Assembly (NCBI RefSeq): GCF_013359905.1
Contig: NZ_JABMCC010000089.1
Location: 35,603-99,602 of the forward strand
Origin: Paenibacillus taichungensis
GTDB taxonomy: Bacteria > Bacillota > Bacilli > Paenibacillales > Paenibacillaceae
Direction of reading: 5' to 3'
DNA: 64,000 bases
Shown: positions 41,564 through 50,624 of the stretch, in pieces
How positions within the stretch are numbered: the first letter of the stretch is position 1
How the letters are laid out: every line of letters starts with the position of its first letter
Notes under the pieces: generated by a model
Seen by the model: the letters and a program-made list of their open reading frames with translations, nothing else
Database searches by the model: none
Told to the model about the DNA's origin: nothing
Position numbers and translations under genes: made by a program

Positions 41564-41593
41564 AGTATATCATGATTTACATTAATACCGCAA
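41564..41593 (-). promoter_or_regulatory. Promoter with an operator-like TGTAAATCATGA in the spacer
   Basis: On the minus strand TTGCGG (41588-41593) and TATACT (41564-41569) are 18 bases apart. The spacer holds TGTAAATCATGA (41570-41581), shared with the palindromes at 50294-50313 and 58120-58138. Confidence 0.55.
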
Positions 41594-41622
41594 TAATAGA
41601 TTTTGTAGTAGTAGTAGTAGTG

Positions 41623-41693
41623 AGACTTAACCCATAAGTTTGCCATTTGACAAGCTTATGCTTCCAAAACTCATGGCAAACTTATGCTTCCAA
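41623..41693. repeat. Dispersed repeat family, locus A
   Basis: After GACTTAACCCA comes an inverted unit CATAAGTTTGCC (41633-41644), then two direct units, GACAAGCTTATGCTTCCAA (41649) and GGCAAACTTATGCTTCCAA (41675). Next to it is a GTA trinucleotide tract (41606-41621). The rest of 41694-42015 is AT-rich spacer with nothing seen. Confidence 0.65.
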
Positions 41694-42015
41694 TTCAAGC
41701 ATCTAAAAACACACATTCCTATTTCTCTTTCAAAATGTGAACAAAGTACCCGTTTTAAGACCTTTATGAATGAAAAAACGCTAAATTATCGGTTGCGGGA
41801 AGTAACACCTCCAAAATGTACAATTTGAATTATTAGGAAGTTTAAATTATGGTTTAAATGAAAAATTTAAAGTCAAAGAAGCCAACCACTATTACGATTG
41901 ACTTCAATTGAATTTATTGAGCTATCTTTTCCCGATAGCTTAACGTAAAAAGTGAAGATACCAATCCATCCGACTTCCCTTTATCAATCCCAGATCTTCA
42001 TTCATTGTAATTTCT

Positions 42016-42516
42016 TCAAGTTACACTATCGGAAGCGGATGCAGACCACTCTACACTTACACCATTGGAGCAATGGAATGAGATGGCATAATCACCAACG
42101 CGCATTCCTTGTGGATAATCCGTCGTAATTCTCCATGTATATGCTTGTCCTGGCTGTATAGTTGCTGCAATATACTCTAACCCTGACGAGTGTTTCATCG
42201 TAACCGTTAGCACGCCTTTACCTGTGTTGTGAAAATAAAATTTTCCATGTCCATAACCAGCTGGTATTACAAAATAGGCGGGGGCGCCAGAAGTAGAAGC
42301 GGTCACGGTTGTGAGAGGCTGTTGGTTACCCTTAATAAACGGCGTAATAGATTCAAAGTCTTCGTCAGGTACTTCTGGCGACGTGGCTGGAGTTACGATT
42401 GGGGAATTGGATTCTGTCGGTGTTACCTCTTCAGAATCAGCGTTAATTACTGCTGGAATCGTTAAAGCTGCGGCTAGTGCTAGAGATAGCAAGGTGAATT
42501 TAGTTTGCTTCATCAT
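42016..42516 (-). CDS. Hypothetical secreted protein
   Basis: 166 residues. ATG at 42516 lies ten bases after AGGAAG. A standard signal peptide (MMKQTKFTLLSLALAAALT, cleavage near INA-DS) is followed by a Thr/Pro/Ser-rich linker and a beta-sandwich-like domain (FYFHNTGKGVLTVTMKHSSG, YTWRITTDYPQG). The fold resembles small extracellular beta proteins, but no family is recognised. It would be secreted as a free protein; no anchor is present. Confidence 0.75.
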   Translation of the reverse strand: MMKQTKFTLLSLALAAALTIPAVINADSEEVTPTESNSPIVTPATSPEVPDEDFESITPFIKGNQQPLTTVTASTSGAPAYFVIPAGYGHGKFYFHNTGKGVLTVTMKHSSGLEYIAATIQPGQAYTWRITTDYPQGMRVGDYAISFHCSNGVSVEWSASASDSVT

Positions 42517-42647
42517 TTGATACAATCTTCCTATCTGTTGAGTTTTGACTAACAGGTAATTGGCTTCTCTTATAAATACGCATCCTGCTGATCAGTAGTT
42601 GCGTTAACCTGCCCGTTAGTTTAATTTAAAGTCGTCCTAATGGGGAC

Positions 42648-42700
42648 TCACGGCAACTTTATGCTTCCAATTTCGACTCAAGGCAAACTTATGCTTCCGA
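42648..42700. repeat. Dispersed repeat family, locus B (tandem)
   Basis: Two direct units with a 30-base period, GGCAACTTTATGCTTCCAA (42652) and GGCAAACTTATGCTTCCGA (42682). Each is preceded by GACTCA. It lies upstream of the secreted-protein gene. Confidence 0.65.
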
Positions 42701-42836
42701 ATACATTTAAAAATCACGAAAACACCAAAATTCTAAGCATTTTCTGACATACTTTTGGGTAAATATCTGATCCTTTTATGGGTTAAGTCTTTAGTAGTAG
42801 TATATAGTAGTAAAATAACCTTTGCATCGTGTAAGG

Positions 42837-43061
42837 TTAAGGTTCCTTGCACTCTTTAAACAAATCTCTATCGATTTCCAATCGCTTTAATTCCAATGAT
42901 CTAAACGTCGAATTCACAACCCTCAAAATGTCTCGCGGCAGCTTCCTATGCTGATTGGATGCAATAAAGCGTTCTTTGAGTTCATCTGTGTATATAAATT
43001 CTTTTGTCGATACGGAAGTTGCTCTACTTCGCGGGTTATAAATGTTTTTTTTTTTACTCAT
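42837..43061 (-). CDS. Hypothetical small basic protein
   Basis: A 74-residue basic protein with GGAG before its ATG. It may be a small DNA- or RNA-binding protein, but no motif is recognised. A run of 12 A residues in codons 3-6 is prone to slippage and could vary expression. It is isolated, with a GTA-repeat tract downstream (about 42792-42810). Confidence 0.55.
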   Translation of the reverse strand: MSKKKNIYNPRSRATSVSTKEFIYTDELKERFIASNQHRKLPRDILRVVNSTFRSLELKRLEIDRDLFKECKEP

Positions 43062-43211
43062 TAATCATTCTCCGTCCTCGTCTCCGTTATAGCCATACAA
43101 AAAAAACACCCCACAGAGAGACCTTTTTTTAAGTGTCTACTCTATAGGGGAGGGTACAGTTTATAAATAGGGCAGGCCTTCGTCCATTCAATTAAGAATG
43201 GGGGTTCTCTT

Positions 43212-43256
43212 CATCATAAACAGCCGATTTTAATAGAGATTCGGCTGTTTATGATG
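43212..43256. terminator. Perfect 16-bp hairpin after the GerMN gene
   Basis: CATCATAAACAGCCGA pairs perfectly with TCGGCTGTTTATGATG across a 13-base loop. It sits 4 bases past the stop at 43260. It lacks a strong T tract, so it may be an mRNA-stabilising end as well as a terminator. Confidence 0.65.
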
Positions 43257-43259
43257 GCT

Positions 43260-43805
43260 CTATTCACGGGTTAGTGGATGTTCTAATTCCGCATGGCCCA
43301 TTAAACTTTCAGTTGCATTTCCTTCAACAAGCAGATCAATACTGGATACTTCATCAAACTGAAAAAATGTTTCTTTCAAGGCATCGATGGCTAGAACTTC
43401 TCCCCCAGATCCTAATCTTGCTTCATCCGGAATATGCACATCTAATGTCAACTTTCCTTGATCAAATGTAGCCGAAAGTAAATCAATATTTTTCCACAAA
43501 GGTATCAGTTCAGTTTGATCGCTACTTTGAAGGGCTTCGTACGTCTTAATATATCTTTCGGAGTCATCTTCGAATGTAATCTCCTTCTTACGTTGTTCAA
43601 GTTCTAATAGTTGATCGTCGGCGTAAAAAACACCAATTTCTTTAGATTCCTGGTTCACCTCGCCCTGATTAACTATTGGTGCTGGTGTAGTACTTACAGG
43701 ATCAGAACCCTGTACAGAACCAGAAGAAGTAGGTTTGCTACCACAACCCACCGCTACTATGCTTATGGCACAAATTGCGATAGCCAGATAGATTCCTTTT
43801 TTCAT
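43260..43805 (-). CDS. GerMN-domain lipoprotein
   Basis: 181 residues. Signal peptide with lipobox (IVAVGCG, Cys about 21), a Ser/Thr/Pro-rich linker, then a GerMN domain (IGVFYADDQLLELEQ, TFDQGKLTLDVHIP, ALKETFFQFDEVSSIDLLVEG). GerMN is found in the spore-germination protein GerM and other exported lipoproteins. It lies next to the amidase gene, as in many Paenibacillus loci where wall enzymes and GerMN proteins cluster, and would be membrane-anchored outside the cell. Confidence 0.85.
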   Translation of the reverse strand: MKKGIYLAIAICAISIVAVGCGSKPTSSGSVQGSDPVSTTPAPIVNQGEVNQESKEIGVFYADDQLLELEQRKKEITFEDDSERYIKTYEALQSSDQTELIPLWKNIDLLSATFDQGKLTLDVHIPDEARLGSGGEVLAIDALKETFFQFDEVSSIDLLVEGNATESLMGHAELEHPLTRE

Positions 43806-43836
43806 AGAAGCACATCCTCTTAAATTATTTGCTGCC

Positions 43837-45228
43837 CTATAGATTCAGATATTCTTTTATTCCATCTACAATAGCTTGTGCAGCTTTATTTTGATTGGTT
43901 TCTGACATCATGGCCTCCTCCTCAGCCTTGTTACTTAAGAACCCAACTTCTAAAAGAACCGCAGGCATTGTGGTTTCGCGGATGACCTGGTAGTTTCCGT
44001 TCTTAACGCCACGATCTTTAAATCCCAAGGCCTTGATCAAATTTTTATGAATGATGTTTGCTAGTTCTTTACTACTTTCGCGTTTGTAGTAATACGTTTC
44101 AGTTCCCGATACTTGGGGAGCAGCGGTTACGCTGTTACCGTGTATAGATACAAACACATCTGCCTTAAGATCGTTTGCAAGCTTGACGCGTTCTGGTCGT
44201 GTAGGGTAGATATCCGTTTCACGAGTCATGATTAATTCTATGTCAGGTTCCTTTTCTAAAAGAGCCTGCACTTTAAGGCCTAAAGCAAGGGCAAAATGCT
44301 TCTCTGGATTTTTGGTGAAACTTATTGTACCTGGATCACTGCCTCCGTGGCCCGGATCAATAACGACTACTTTTTTTCCGCTGTTGATAGGGGTTGCAGG
44401 TGAGGAATCGTTTACCATACTCAGATCAAGGATGAATTTCCCAGCGATGTTTTGTTGAGTATAATTAACCGAATTTACATTGTTTAATTCAATCACGATT
44501 CGAACTTGAGCAGGATCATTTTTGAAAAGAGAATAGCGTACTTCAGTAACACTTGGAAAGTCGCTAGTATCTAACCTTCCCATGGAGCCTCCAGATGGTA
44601 CTTGTCCCATATTACCGAAGTTGGTAGATGGGAAATCCAAGATAATTCGTTCAGGATTTTTTAGTGTTGTTATGACTGGAGAAACTTCACGGTCTAATGA
44701 AACGACAAGTTGATCATTGGCATAGTTTATATCATGAATCAGGTTAGTGGCTGATTCATTCCCTTTCTCATTAGAAGGTGGAGATGGGAGCGTTGTATTA
44801 CTAGTTAATGTAACAATCTTGTCTTTGTTATTCCAGCCAACTCCCAACCCCATCTCTTCACTAACAAAGCGTATGGGAACGACAACCGTATTCTTGATCA
44901 TCTGGGGAGCAATGTTAAGCGTCACAGTGTTATTTTGGACTATAGCCTGATCTTTTCCAACGGTCAATGAAATTGCATTAGAACCTTCTTGAATATCCAC
45001 ATTTTGTGTTTTTTGGTCCCAATTCACCTTGAATTTTAAATTCTCAGCGACTACTCGAATTGGAATCATAATATTGTTTCGAACATTAACGATTTCAACA
45101 TCGTTAGGTAAAACTAGATCCTGGCCATCTAAAATAATTTTAGTTTGATTTGTAGCCGCATGAGTGTGCATGGGTATTAGAAAGAGTAGCATTGCACTAA
45201 ATAATAACATCATTATAGTTTTTTTCAT
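43837..45228 (-). CDS. N-acetylmuramoyl-L-alanine amidase with stalk and AMIN domains
   Basis: 463 residues. Signal peptide (1-24), a copper-amine-oxidase-N-type stalk (about 30-150: MIPIRVVAENLKFKVNW and VVPIRFVSEEMGLGVGW), an AMIN-like domain (about 165-275) and an Amidase_3 domain from about 290. Zinc ligands are in DPGHGG, in the Glu of NPEKHFALALG and in SIHGNS; the catalytic Glu is in LLEVGFLSN. It cleaves the bond between MurNAc and the peptide stem. It is secreted and likely wall-bound. Its neighbour is the GerMN lipoprotein. Confidence 0.95.
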   Translation of the reverse strand: MKKTIMMLLFSAMLLFLIPMHTHAATNQTKIILDGQDLVLPNDVEIVNVRNNIMIPIRVVAENLKFKVNWDQKTQNVDIQEGSNAISLTVGKDQAIVQNNTVTLNIAPQMIKNTVVVPIRFVSEEMGLGVGWNNKDKIVTLTSNTTLPSPPSNEKGNESATNLIHDINYANDQLVVSLDREVSPVITTLKNPERIILDFPSTNFGNMGQVPSGGSMGRLDTSDFPSVTEVRYSLFKNDPAQVRIVIELNNVNSVNYTQQNIAGKFILDLSMVNDSSPATPINSGKKVVVIDPGHGGSDPGTISFTKNPEKHFALALGLKVQALLEKEPDIELIMTRETDIYPTRPERVKLANDLKADVFVSIHGNSVTAAPQVSGTETYYYKRESSKELANIIHKNLIKALGFKDRGVKNGNYQVIRETTMPAVLLEVGFLSNKAEEEAMMSETNQNKAAQAIVDGIKEYLNL

Positions 45229-45833
45229 TTTACACCTCGGTTTTAATTTACGTATTACTAATCTTACAACTGCATGACAAGGTTACAATATGATTTTCAT
45301 TTATGATAAGGATTCACAGGAAAACAACCTGTTGCGTAAACAAATTAATTCAAAAGACAATTGAACTGATGCTATGAAATTCAAAGATATCAAGTTTATT
45401 CGGGAAAACCAATCACCTCCTGTGACCCTCTAGTTAGTTCTATAAGCAGGATGTACTACCTACTCAATTGTGACAACATTCTATTGAAATACATTTTTAT
45501 CCTGTGAATCCGTTTAAATTGAAGTATATGTAATTATCCCGATATATAAGGGTCTTTTTGTTGAAAAGTGAATATTTTTGGAGGAAAAAATTACCTATAA
45601 TATCCTTTTCATAAATATAACGCTATAACTCCCTTAAAAGTTGCGAAATAATTGGTTTTCATACAAATATATTCTAATTATGGTGCATTAGTTGAAGAAA
45701 ATAAGAGGAAAATCTGTGTGCGGATTTATAGGAGGGTGAACTTTTTTTAGATGCTTGTTTAACGAAAGTTTGTGTTGTAAGCCGTATGAGAACGTAAGAG
45801 GTTTGTTTTGTTTATTGCAAATCAGGAAGTTAG

Positions 45834-46049
45834 ATCATCGGAGCAATCAACCGTATTCCACCACCGGAGGAGATTCATTATAACGACAAGAAGGATGGTG
45901 AGGTCAAAGGTCGGAGTTACGACAGCTCAAGAGAGATCAATTTTATCTTGGATACAATCTATTCCAACACCAAGAATAAGTTAATCACGGACACATTTTA
46001 TTTAAAAAAGATCCGATCGTCAATTACATCGCGAAAGGATCTTTTTTAG
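45834..46049 (+). other. Open frame without start codon, possible gene remnant
   Basis: A 71-codon plus-strand frame starting after TAG at 45831 and ending at 46047. It is polar and reads like real protein (RIPPPEEIHYNDKKDGEV, then SREINFILDTIYSN). It has no usable initiation codon, and its end coincides with the terminator at 46004-46047. It may be the tail of a lost gene. The remainder of 45229-45833 contains no gene. Confidence 0.3.
46004..46047 (+). terminator. Terminator in the plus direction
   Basis: AAAAAAGATCC pairs with GGATCTTTTTT, T tract on the plus strand. No plus-strand gene is called before it. Confidence 0.65.
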
Positions 46050-46110
46050 TGATGTAATTCTTGTTGAGCAAATATGATATACAATTAGAAATTCATATTA
46101 CCGATGACCA

Positions 46111-46488
46111 TTAACCTGTCTCTTCGAGAGCTGAGAGCAAGATCCATCCCGCTACGTTTGCACTGTTCCAAACATAGACCCATTTTTCTCCATTTACAAC
46201 TTTAACTTCACCACCATGTTGACCAAATAATTGAGTGCCCGCATATACAGTGAGCACATGTGCTCCCGTTGGCGATGCGGTTGCTCTAATATTTGCTGTT
46301 GTTTTGACTGTCCATGTATAAGCCAAAATGCTGATTTCGTCTTTTCCTGGTGCAACTGTTATATTTGAATCAAGCGTATTTTGGATGTCAGGTCTAACTC
46401 TATCCGTTGGGTTATCCGATGCAAAAGCTCCAGTTACCGGAAGTGCCATTGCAGCGACTAAAGAAACAGCAATAAATTTTTTCAACAT
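46111..46488 (-). CDS. Secreted SH3-like domain protein
   Basis: 125 residues. Signal peptide (MLKKFIAVSLVAAMALPVTG, cleavage near AFA) followed by a linker and a bacterial SH3-type domain (TTANIRATASPTGAHVLTV, WVYVWNSANVAGWILLSAL). SH3b domains bind wall peptide or act as small modules. No catalytic domain is present. A terminator (46793-46820) and a repeat-family unit lie in the 500-base region upstream. Confidence 0.8.
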   Translation of the reverse strand: MLKKFIAVSLVAAMALPVTGAFASDNPTDRVRPDIQNTLDSNITVAPGKDEISILAYTWTVKTTANIRATASPTGAHVLTVYAGTQLFGQHGGEVKVVNGEKWVYVWNSANVAGWILLSALEETG

Positions 46489-46792
46489 TTTAAAGTCTCC
46501 TTTTTAGTTGGATTTAGATATGTAAAATATTAGATATCTCCTTTCTATTTACTATTCATCTTAAATATGTAAATAAGAGAACATACATAATATAACATTA
46601 TTTTACACGAAATGTAAATGTCATTTTTGTGAACATTTTCTATTATTGGGCGGATTGAAATATAACAGTGCGACACCTTTGGAGATTGCGTTCGGTGTAT
46701 CTAACTCAGAGTATCCCACTGGGGCCATCCTCACAGTTACGCCTGACTGAGGCAAGGTAGCATTAAAACTAAATAATAGTACATTAAAGGAA

Positions 46793-46820
46793 AGACAGCC
46801 GACTAATTAGGCGGCTGTCT
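46793..46820. terminator. Terminator-like hairpin
   Basis: AGACAGCCG pairs with CGGCTGTCT around CTAATTAG. It lies between the SH3-like gene and the helicase, without a clear T tract. The rest of 46489-46999 holds no gene. Confidence 0.55.
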
Positions 46821-46858
46821 ACTGGCTTCTTTTTGCGTTCGATTGGGGAATCACGACA

Positions 46859-46877
46859 GACAATCTTATGCGTCCAA
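46859..46877. repeat. Dispersed repeat family, locus C
   Basis: GACAATCTTATGCGTCCAA, with flanks TTGGGGAATCACG before it and TTTC after it, like locus B. Confidence 0.5.
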
Positions 46878-46999
46878 TTTCTGCCCTAAAGTGGGGAGAA
46901 GCTTTGCTTAGGGAACTGAATGAATCCTTTATCGGTTAATTCACCACAGCCTCAAGTGAGCAGCTGTTGATCAATGCTTTAGGACGATATTTTTCATCG

Positions 47000-48715
47000 T
47001 TAATTGATCTCTTTCTGAATTTTCGATAGATCCTGATAAATTTTATCACGCACATATTGATTTGATAACATGCTACGGTATAGTTCCCCATTAAATCTAT
47101 CAATGACTTTAGTTGCAATTCTTTCTCCAAAAATACTGTTAAGTACATCGGATGCCTGCCCTTTTGTCCATGTGTCATCATATGCAATAGCATTTTTATC
47201 GAGCTGCGAACGCTGAGCTGGACTCATTGGATGATGTCTCCACCGAGCTTCCTTATAAATAATCTTGGTACTGATTGTCTGCAAAAAGCTTTCAGCAATA
47301 CCTTGTGCGTATTCTAGAGATAAAGCTTCATCATGTAATGGATACAGCCGCTTATTTGTGTGTTCAAATAAAATCCACCAGTGAGTATCGTCTTTAATTA
47401 AGTAACAATATTGCTTTTTGCCAATGCTAATGTAGTAAGCACTACCGGAGATAGAGTTCCATAAGTAGATTGTCTTTGTGGAGAAAAGATTAATCTCATG
47501 CATTTTCTTGCCATGTTCAAAGGCAATTTGATGCAGGCGCTCCTGAAATTCAAGTACGGATTCCCCATCCTCTAACATTTCGTCTTTTAGGATATCTTCA
47601 TCGATTTCCTCATCATCCTCTATTCGCCCAGGAGGAAAAAGATCACTAAGTGTCATTAAAGAGTGTTTCTCTGAAACGCCAACAATGTCAAGAACAAGGC
47701 AATCGACTTTATCCGGATATAATCGGGTCCCCCGTCCAATGCACTGGGTATATAAGCTCTCACTTTTAGTGGGTCTCGCCATCATAATACAACTTACACT
47801 CGGTTCGTCAAAGCCTTCCGTTAGGATCATACAATTCACCATGACTTGTAGAATGCCTTGAGAAAAATCCGCAAGCAATTGATCGCGAGTCTCTTCAGGC
47901 AATGAACCATCGATGCCGGCAGCCTTCACACCATAAGAAGATAAGCGATCGGAAATTTCGTAGGTTTGTTTTACATTTACAGCAAAGATAATCGTTTTCC
48001 TCTCTTCGCCATGTTCTAAATACGCCTGGACTATTGTATCGATAACACTTTCCTGGCCCATTTGCTCACCCAGTTGTTTTTCGTTAAAATCACCAGCAAG
48101 TGTTTGTACTGAATCCAGATTGAGTTCATCTGCAACAATCTTTTTTCCTCTGATGTCACAGAGATACTTGGATAGTATGAGATCCAAGATCGTTTTTTCA
48201 TATACAATCTCCTCATACACTTGGCCTAATGCTTGCCGGTCAAGTCTGTTTGGGGTCGCGGTTATTCCGAGTAATGGCGGACCATCTTCTTCAAAGCAGC
48301 CTAAGGTCTCTAACACCTTGTATGAACCCTTAGAGACGCTATGATGTGCCTCATCATAAATAACAAGCGAAGGTCTAACCATCTGCCTGCCGCGGACCAA
48401 AGTTTGAGTAGATGCGACAATGACATCGACTTCTTGCTCGTTGTCGGCGCCTTTAACCCTGCCAACTCGTACATCCTTCCAAACTAGGCTCATTTTACTC
48501 GCTGTTTGCTTTAGTAGTTCGTCTCGATGAGCAATGAAAACAATAGGTCGGTTTATATCAAATGTTTCTTTGAATAGTTTTGAGACGGCCGCAGCAACGA
48601 TTGTCTTACCCGCTCCAGTTGGGAGAACAATAAGTTGTCTCTTTACGCCTGCAGCAAGTTTCTCGAAAACGATAGAGGATGCTTCATTCTGGTAGTCTCT
48701 TAAGGATATTGCCAA
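47000..48715 (-). CDS. DEAD/DEAH-box superfamily 2 helicase
   Basis: 571 residues. RDYQNEA opens a Q-motif-like start, Walker A is LPTGAGKT (about 31-38), motif II is IYDEAHH (about 139), motif III is TATPNR, and motif VI is QCIGRGTRLYPDK. The order fits the SSL2/UvrB-like group of ATP-dependent DNA helicases. The C-terminal 180 residues are an unrecognised accessory domain. A GGGAGG ribosome binding site precedes ATG at 48715. The gene follows VirD4 by 33 bases and may act in DNA processing or defence. Confidence 0.9.
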   Translation of the reverse strand: MAISLRDYQNEASSIVFEKLAAGVKRQLIVLPTGAGKTIVAAAVSKLFKETFDINRPIVFIAHRDELLKQTASKMSLVWKDVRVGRVKGADNEQEVDVIVASTQTLVRGRQMVRPSLVIYDEAHHSVSKGSYKVLETLGCFEEDGPPLLGITATPNRLDRQALGQVYEEIVYEKTILDLILSKYLCDIRGKKIVADELNLDSVQTLAGDFNEKQLGEQMGQESVIDTIVQAYLEHGEERKTIIFAVNVKQTYEISDRLSSYGVKAAGIDGSLPEETRDQLLADFSQGILQVMVNCMILTEGFDEPSVSCIMMARPTKSESLYTQCIGRGTRLYPDKVDCLVLDIVGVSEKHSLMTLSDLFPPGRIEDDEEIDEDILKDEMLEDGESVLEFQERLHQIAFEHGKKMHEINLFSTKTIYLWNSISGSAYYISIGKKQYCYLIKDDTHWWILFEHTNKRLYPLHDEALSLEYAQGIAESFLQTISTKIIYKEARWRHHPMSPAQRSQLDKNAIAYDDTWTKGQASDVLNSIFGERIATKVIDRFNGELYRSMLSNQYVRDKIYQDLSKIQKEIN

Positions 48716-48748
48716 TGGCTGTACCTCCCTTCACTAGTATTTATGAGT

Positions 48749-50200
48749 TTAATTGAATGGATCAGCATCAAATTTTTCATCTTCGGAGATTCCATAATGA
48801 ACTCTAAGATCCTCAAACTCAGTAGAAAAATCGGGGTCTCCATCACGTACTCTTTTGGTATATTTGTCTTCTTCATAATAGAAGATTTTATCTACGGTTG
48901 CTGCATTCAGATAGTCTGAAATAACGAGTGCCTTTCTAGGGTCAAGACGTCTCACTTCATCTGATGTGACTGCATCTCGCTCAGCTGATGTAATCGTTTT
49001 TTTGTCTGGTATCATAGCAAGGAAAGCGGTAGAAATGGTTTCTATTTTTATTGTTGAGGTTCCACAGAACCATGAGGCGTACTCACAAGAAACTTGGGAT
49101 AGGCCCGAAAGGAATATCTTAGTCTTCAGGTTATTTAAGAGATTGGCTGCCTTATCTTCTCCATATTTTTGACTTAATTGTTCAATACCTTGGATGCCTA
49201 AAGCTAACCCCATGCGTCTGGAACGTGCTGTTGCTGCAACCGTATCAATAATCGGAATGATACCTAAGTTGGCAAACTCATCTAAAAAGAATAGTACGGG
49301 GAACCCATCTGTAATATCTTGAAGACGCTGGAGTAGTTGCTGGTAAAGTACGGCCATGAGCGGAGCAGCGTAAAGGGATTTCGTTTCAGGTACTGAAACA
49401 AACAGGACAACTGGTTTTTTGTTGTCATTGTTTAATCCATATCGTAAATGTTTCGGCTGAATATCATTTCGTTGCGCAAAGTGGACTACCCGGTCATCCA
49501 TGAACAATTGCATGTTTGTAGCAATCGTTACCTTAATACTAGCTAAGATCTTATCTGAGCCGGCTGCTTGTTTGAACAGCGCATATTCTCGTCTTGCTAA
49601 TTTGTAATCATTGAATAGTGTCTCCATCTCTTCCATATCCATAAAGAGAATGATATCCATGGCATCACCAATTCGAGGACACTCTGGATTTCTATATTTC
49701 ACATAGAGGAATGCCGCGACTAATAGAGGTAGGGACATGTTAAGCCAAGTAGAATCCCCGCCGCTTTTTCCTTGGATCTCAAATGCAAGTCCGCCGTTCA
49801 TTAGGATGAGTTGCGCAATTTCTTTGATTTCTGCGTAATCCTTGGCCACAGATAACGGGTTGTACCCTGGGAAGTGATTTTCAAAAGGAGATAACCGGAT
49901 GGTATCGAATCCACGTCGCCTTAGTTCGGGACCTGTTTTCCAATACAATTCTCCTTTGGGATCTGTAACGACCGCTGAAACTCCCAAATCTAAATCTAGA
50001 AGGTTAGGTATAAAGAATGTACTTGATTTACCAGATCCGGTCGGACCGATTAATGCCAGATGTTCATATGAGAGCTTTTTAGACATGATTACATTCTTTC
50101 CAAGGATAAACCCTCCTTTTCCCATCACCGGTCTTAATGCTCTATGATCCATTAAACTGGCGGTACCTCGATTGTTAACTGTAGCTGCAGCTGAAGACAT
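48749..50200 (-). CDS. VirD4/TraG-type coupling ATPase
   Basis: 483 residues from ATG 50200, seven bases after AGGAGG. Walker A is IGPTGSGKSS (51-60), Walker B is LFFLDEFANLG (about 300), and ATARSRRMGLALGIQGIEQL with FLSGLS are typical of type IV coupling proteins. These join a relaxase-DNA complex to the mating pore. The N-terminal membrane spans of VirD4 are missing here, but the small two-span protein encoded just upstream (50394-50624) could supply the membrane part. No relaxase is recognised in the window. Confidence 0.9.
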   Translation of the reverse strand: MSSAAATVNNRGTASLMDHRALRPVMGKGGFILGKNVIMSKKLSYEHLALIGPTGSGKSSTFFIPNLLDLDLGVSAVVTDPKGELYWKTGPELRRRGFDTIRLSPFENHFPGYNPLSVAKDYAEIKEIAQLILMNGGLAFEIQGKSGGDSTWLNMSLPLLVAAFLYVKYRNPECPRIGDAMDIILFMDMEEMETLFNDYKLARREYALFKQAAGSDKILASIKVTIATNMQLFMDDRVVHFAQRNDIQPKHLRYGLNNDNKKPVVLFVSVPETKSLYAAPLMAVLYQQLLQRLQDITDGFPVLFFLDEFANLGIIPIIDTVAATARSRRMGLALGIQGIEQLSQKYGEDKAANLLNNLKTKIFLSGLSQVSCEYASWFCGTSTIKIETISTAFLAMIPDKKTITSAERDAVTSDEVRRLDPRKALVISDYLNAATVDKIFYYEEDKYTKRVRDGDPDFSTEFEDLRVHYGISEDEKFDADPFN

Positions 50201-50224
50201 GTTTTTTCCTCCTAATTTCAATAG

Positions 50225-50280
50225 AAAAGGCGTTCGAAGAAACTCCAGGTCATATCCTGAGAGTCTCTCCAAACGCCTTA
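50225..50280 (-). terminator. Terminator-like hairpin in the leader of the VirD4 gene
   Basis: AAAAGGCGTT pairs with AACGCCTTA around a second stem GGAGA.TCTC. On the minus strand it ends in CTTTTCT, 15 bases before the AGGAGG. Confidence 0.65.
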
Positions 50281-50293
50281 TTGGGGTAGTTTG

Positions 50294-50313
50294 GTGTAAT
50301 TTATGATTTACAC
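50294..50313 (-). promoter_or_regulatory. 20-bp palindromic operator-like site
   Basis: On the minus strand GTGTAAATCATAAATTACAC, with inverted arms GTGTAA and TTACAC. It lies about 95 bases upstream of the VirD4 start. The same core occurs at 41570 and 58120. Confidence 0.55.
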
Positions 50314-50377
50314 TTAATTTAATTGTATATTACATTGATTTGAAATGGTAGTCTGCACAGCAGTAGTAAGCAAAAAA

Positions 50378-50411
50378 AAAGACTCCCACTGAATCATAGA
50401 GAGTCTTCTTT
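50378..50411 (-). terminator. Terminator overlapping the end of the 50394 gene
   Basis: AAAGACTC pairs with GAGTCTTCTTT and has nine A before it (T on the minus strand). The stop codon of the small membrane protein lies in the loop. Confidence 0.65.
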
Positions 50412-50624
50412 GTGTGGCCGTTCTTTTATTCTTTTTAGTTTGATACTCTTAACCAGTTGGTGCAACTCGATACACACTATAAATACGATCCCAAGTAGAA
50501 TCATGGAAACCCATGGAATCTGAAGGCCAAACAATGTGCAGCATAAGATTACTGTTATGAAATACGCCGAGACGTTCTTAAGAAATAAGAACATCCTTTC
50601 TAGATTTCCTTTTCTGTTCCGCAT
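50394..50624 (-). CDS. Small two-span membrane protein
   Basis: 76 residues with two hydrophobic helices (about 17-33 and 36-52) and a basic C-terminal tail (KSIKLKRIKERPHKED). The ATG directly follows the stop of the upstream gene (TAGATG), behind GGGGAGG. Translational coupling is likely. It is located next to VirD4 and could be its missing membrane anchor. No family is recognised. Confidence 0.7.
   Translation of the reverse strand: MRNRKGNLERMFLFLKNVSAYFITVILCCTLFGLQIPWVSMILLGIVFIVCIELHQLVKSIKLKRIKERPHKEDSL

Noticed and set aside
41606..42810. GTA trinucleotide tracts as partition iterons
   Set aside because: They are short and imperfect, at 41606-41621 and about 42792-42810, with no partition genes nearby.
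46936..47193. 85-codon minus-strand ORF overlapping the helicase gene
   Set aside because: It is in another frame of the helicase gene's 3' end, with no ribosome binding site.
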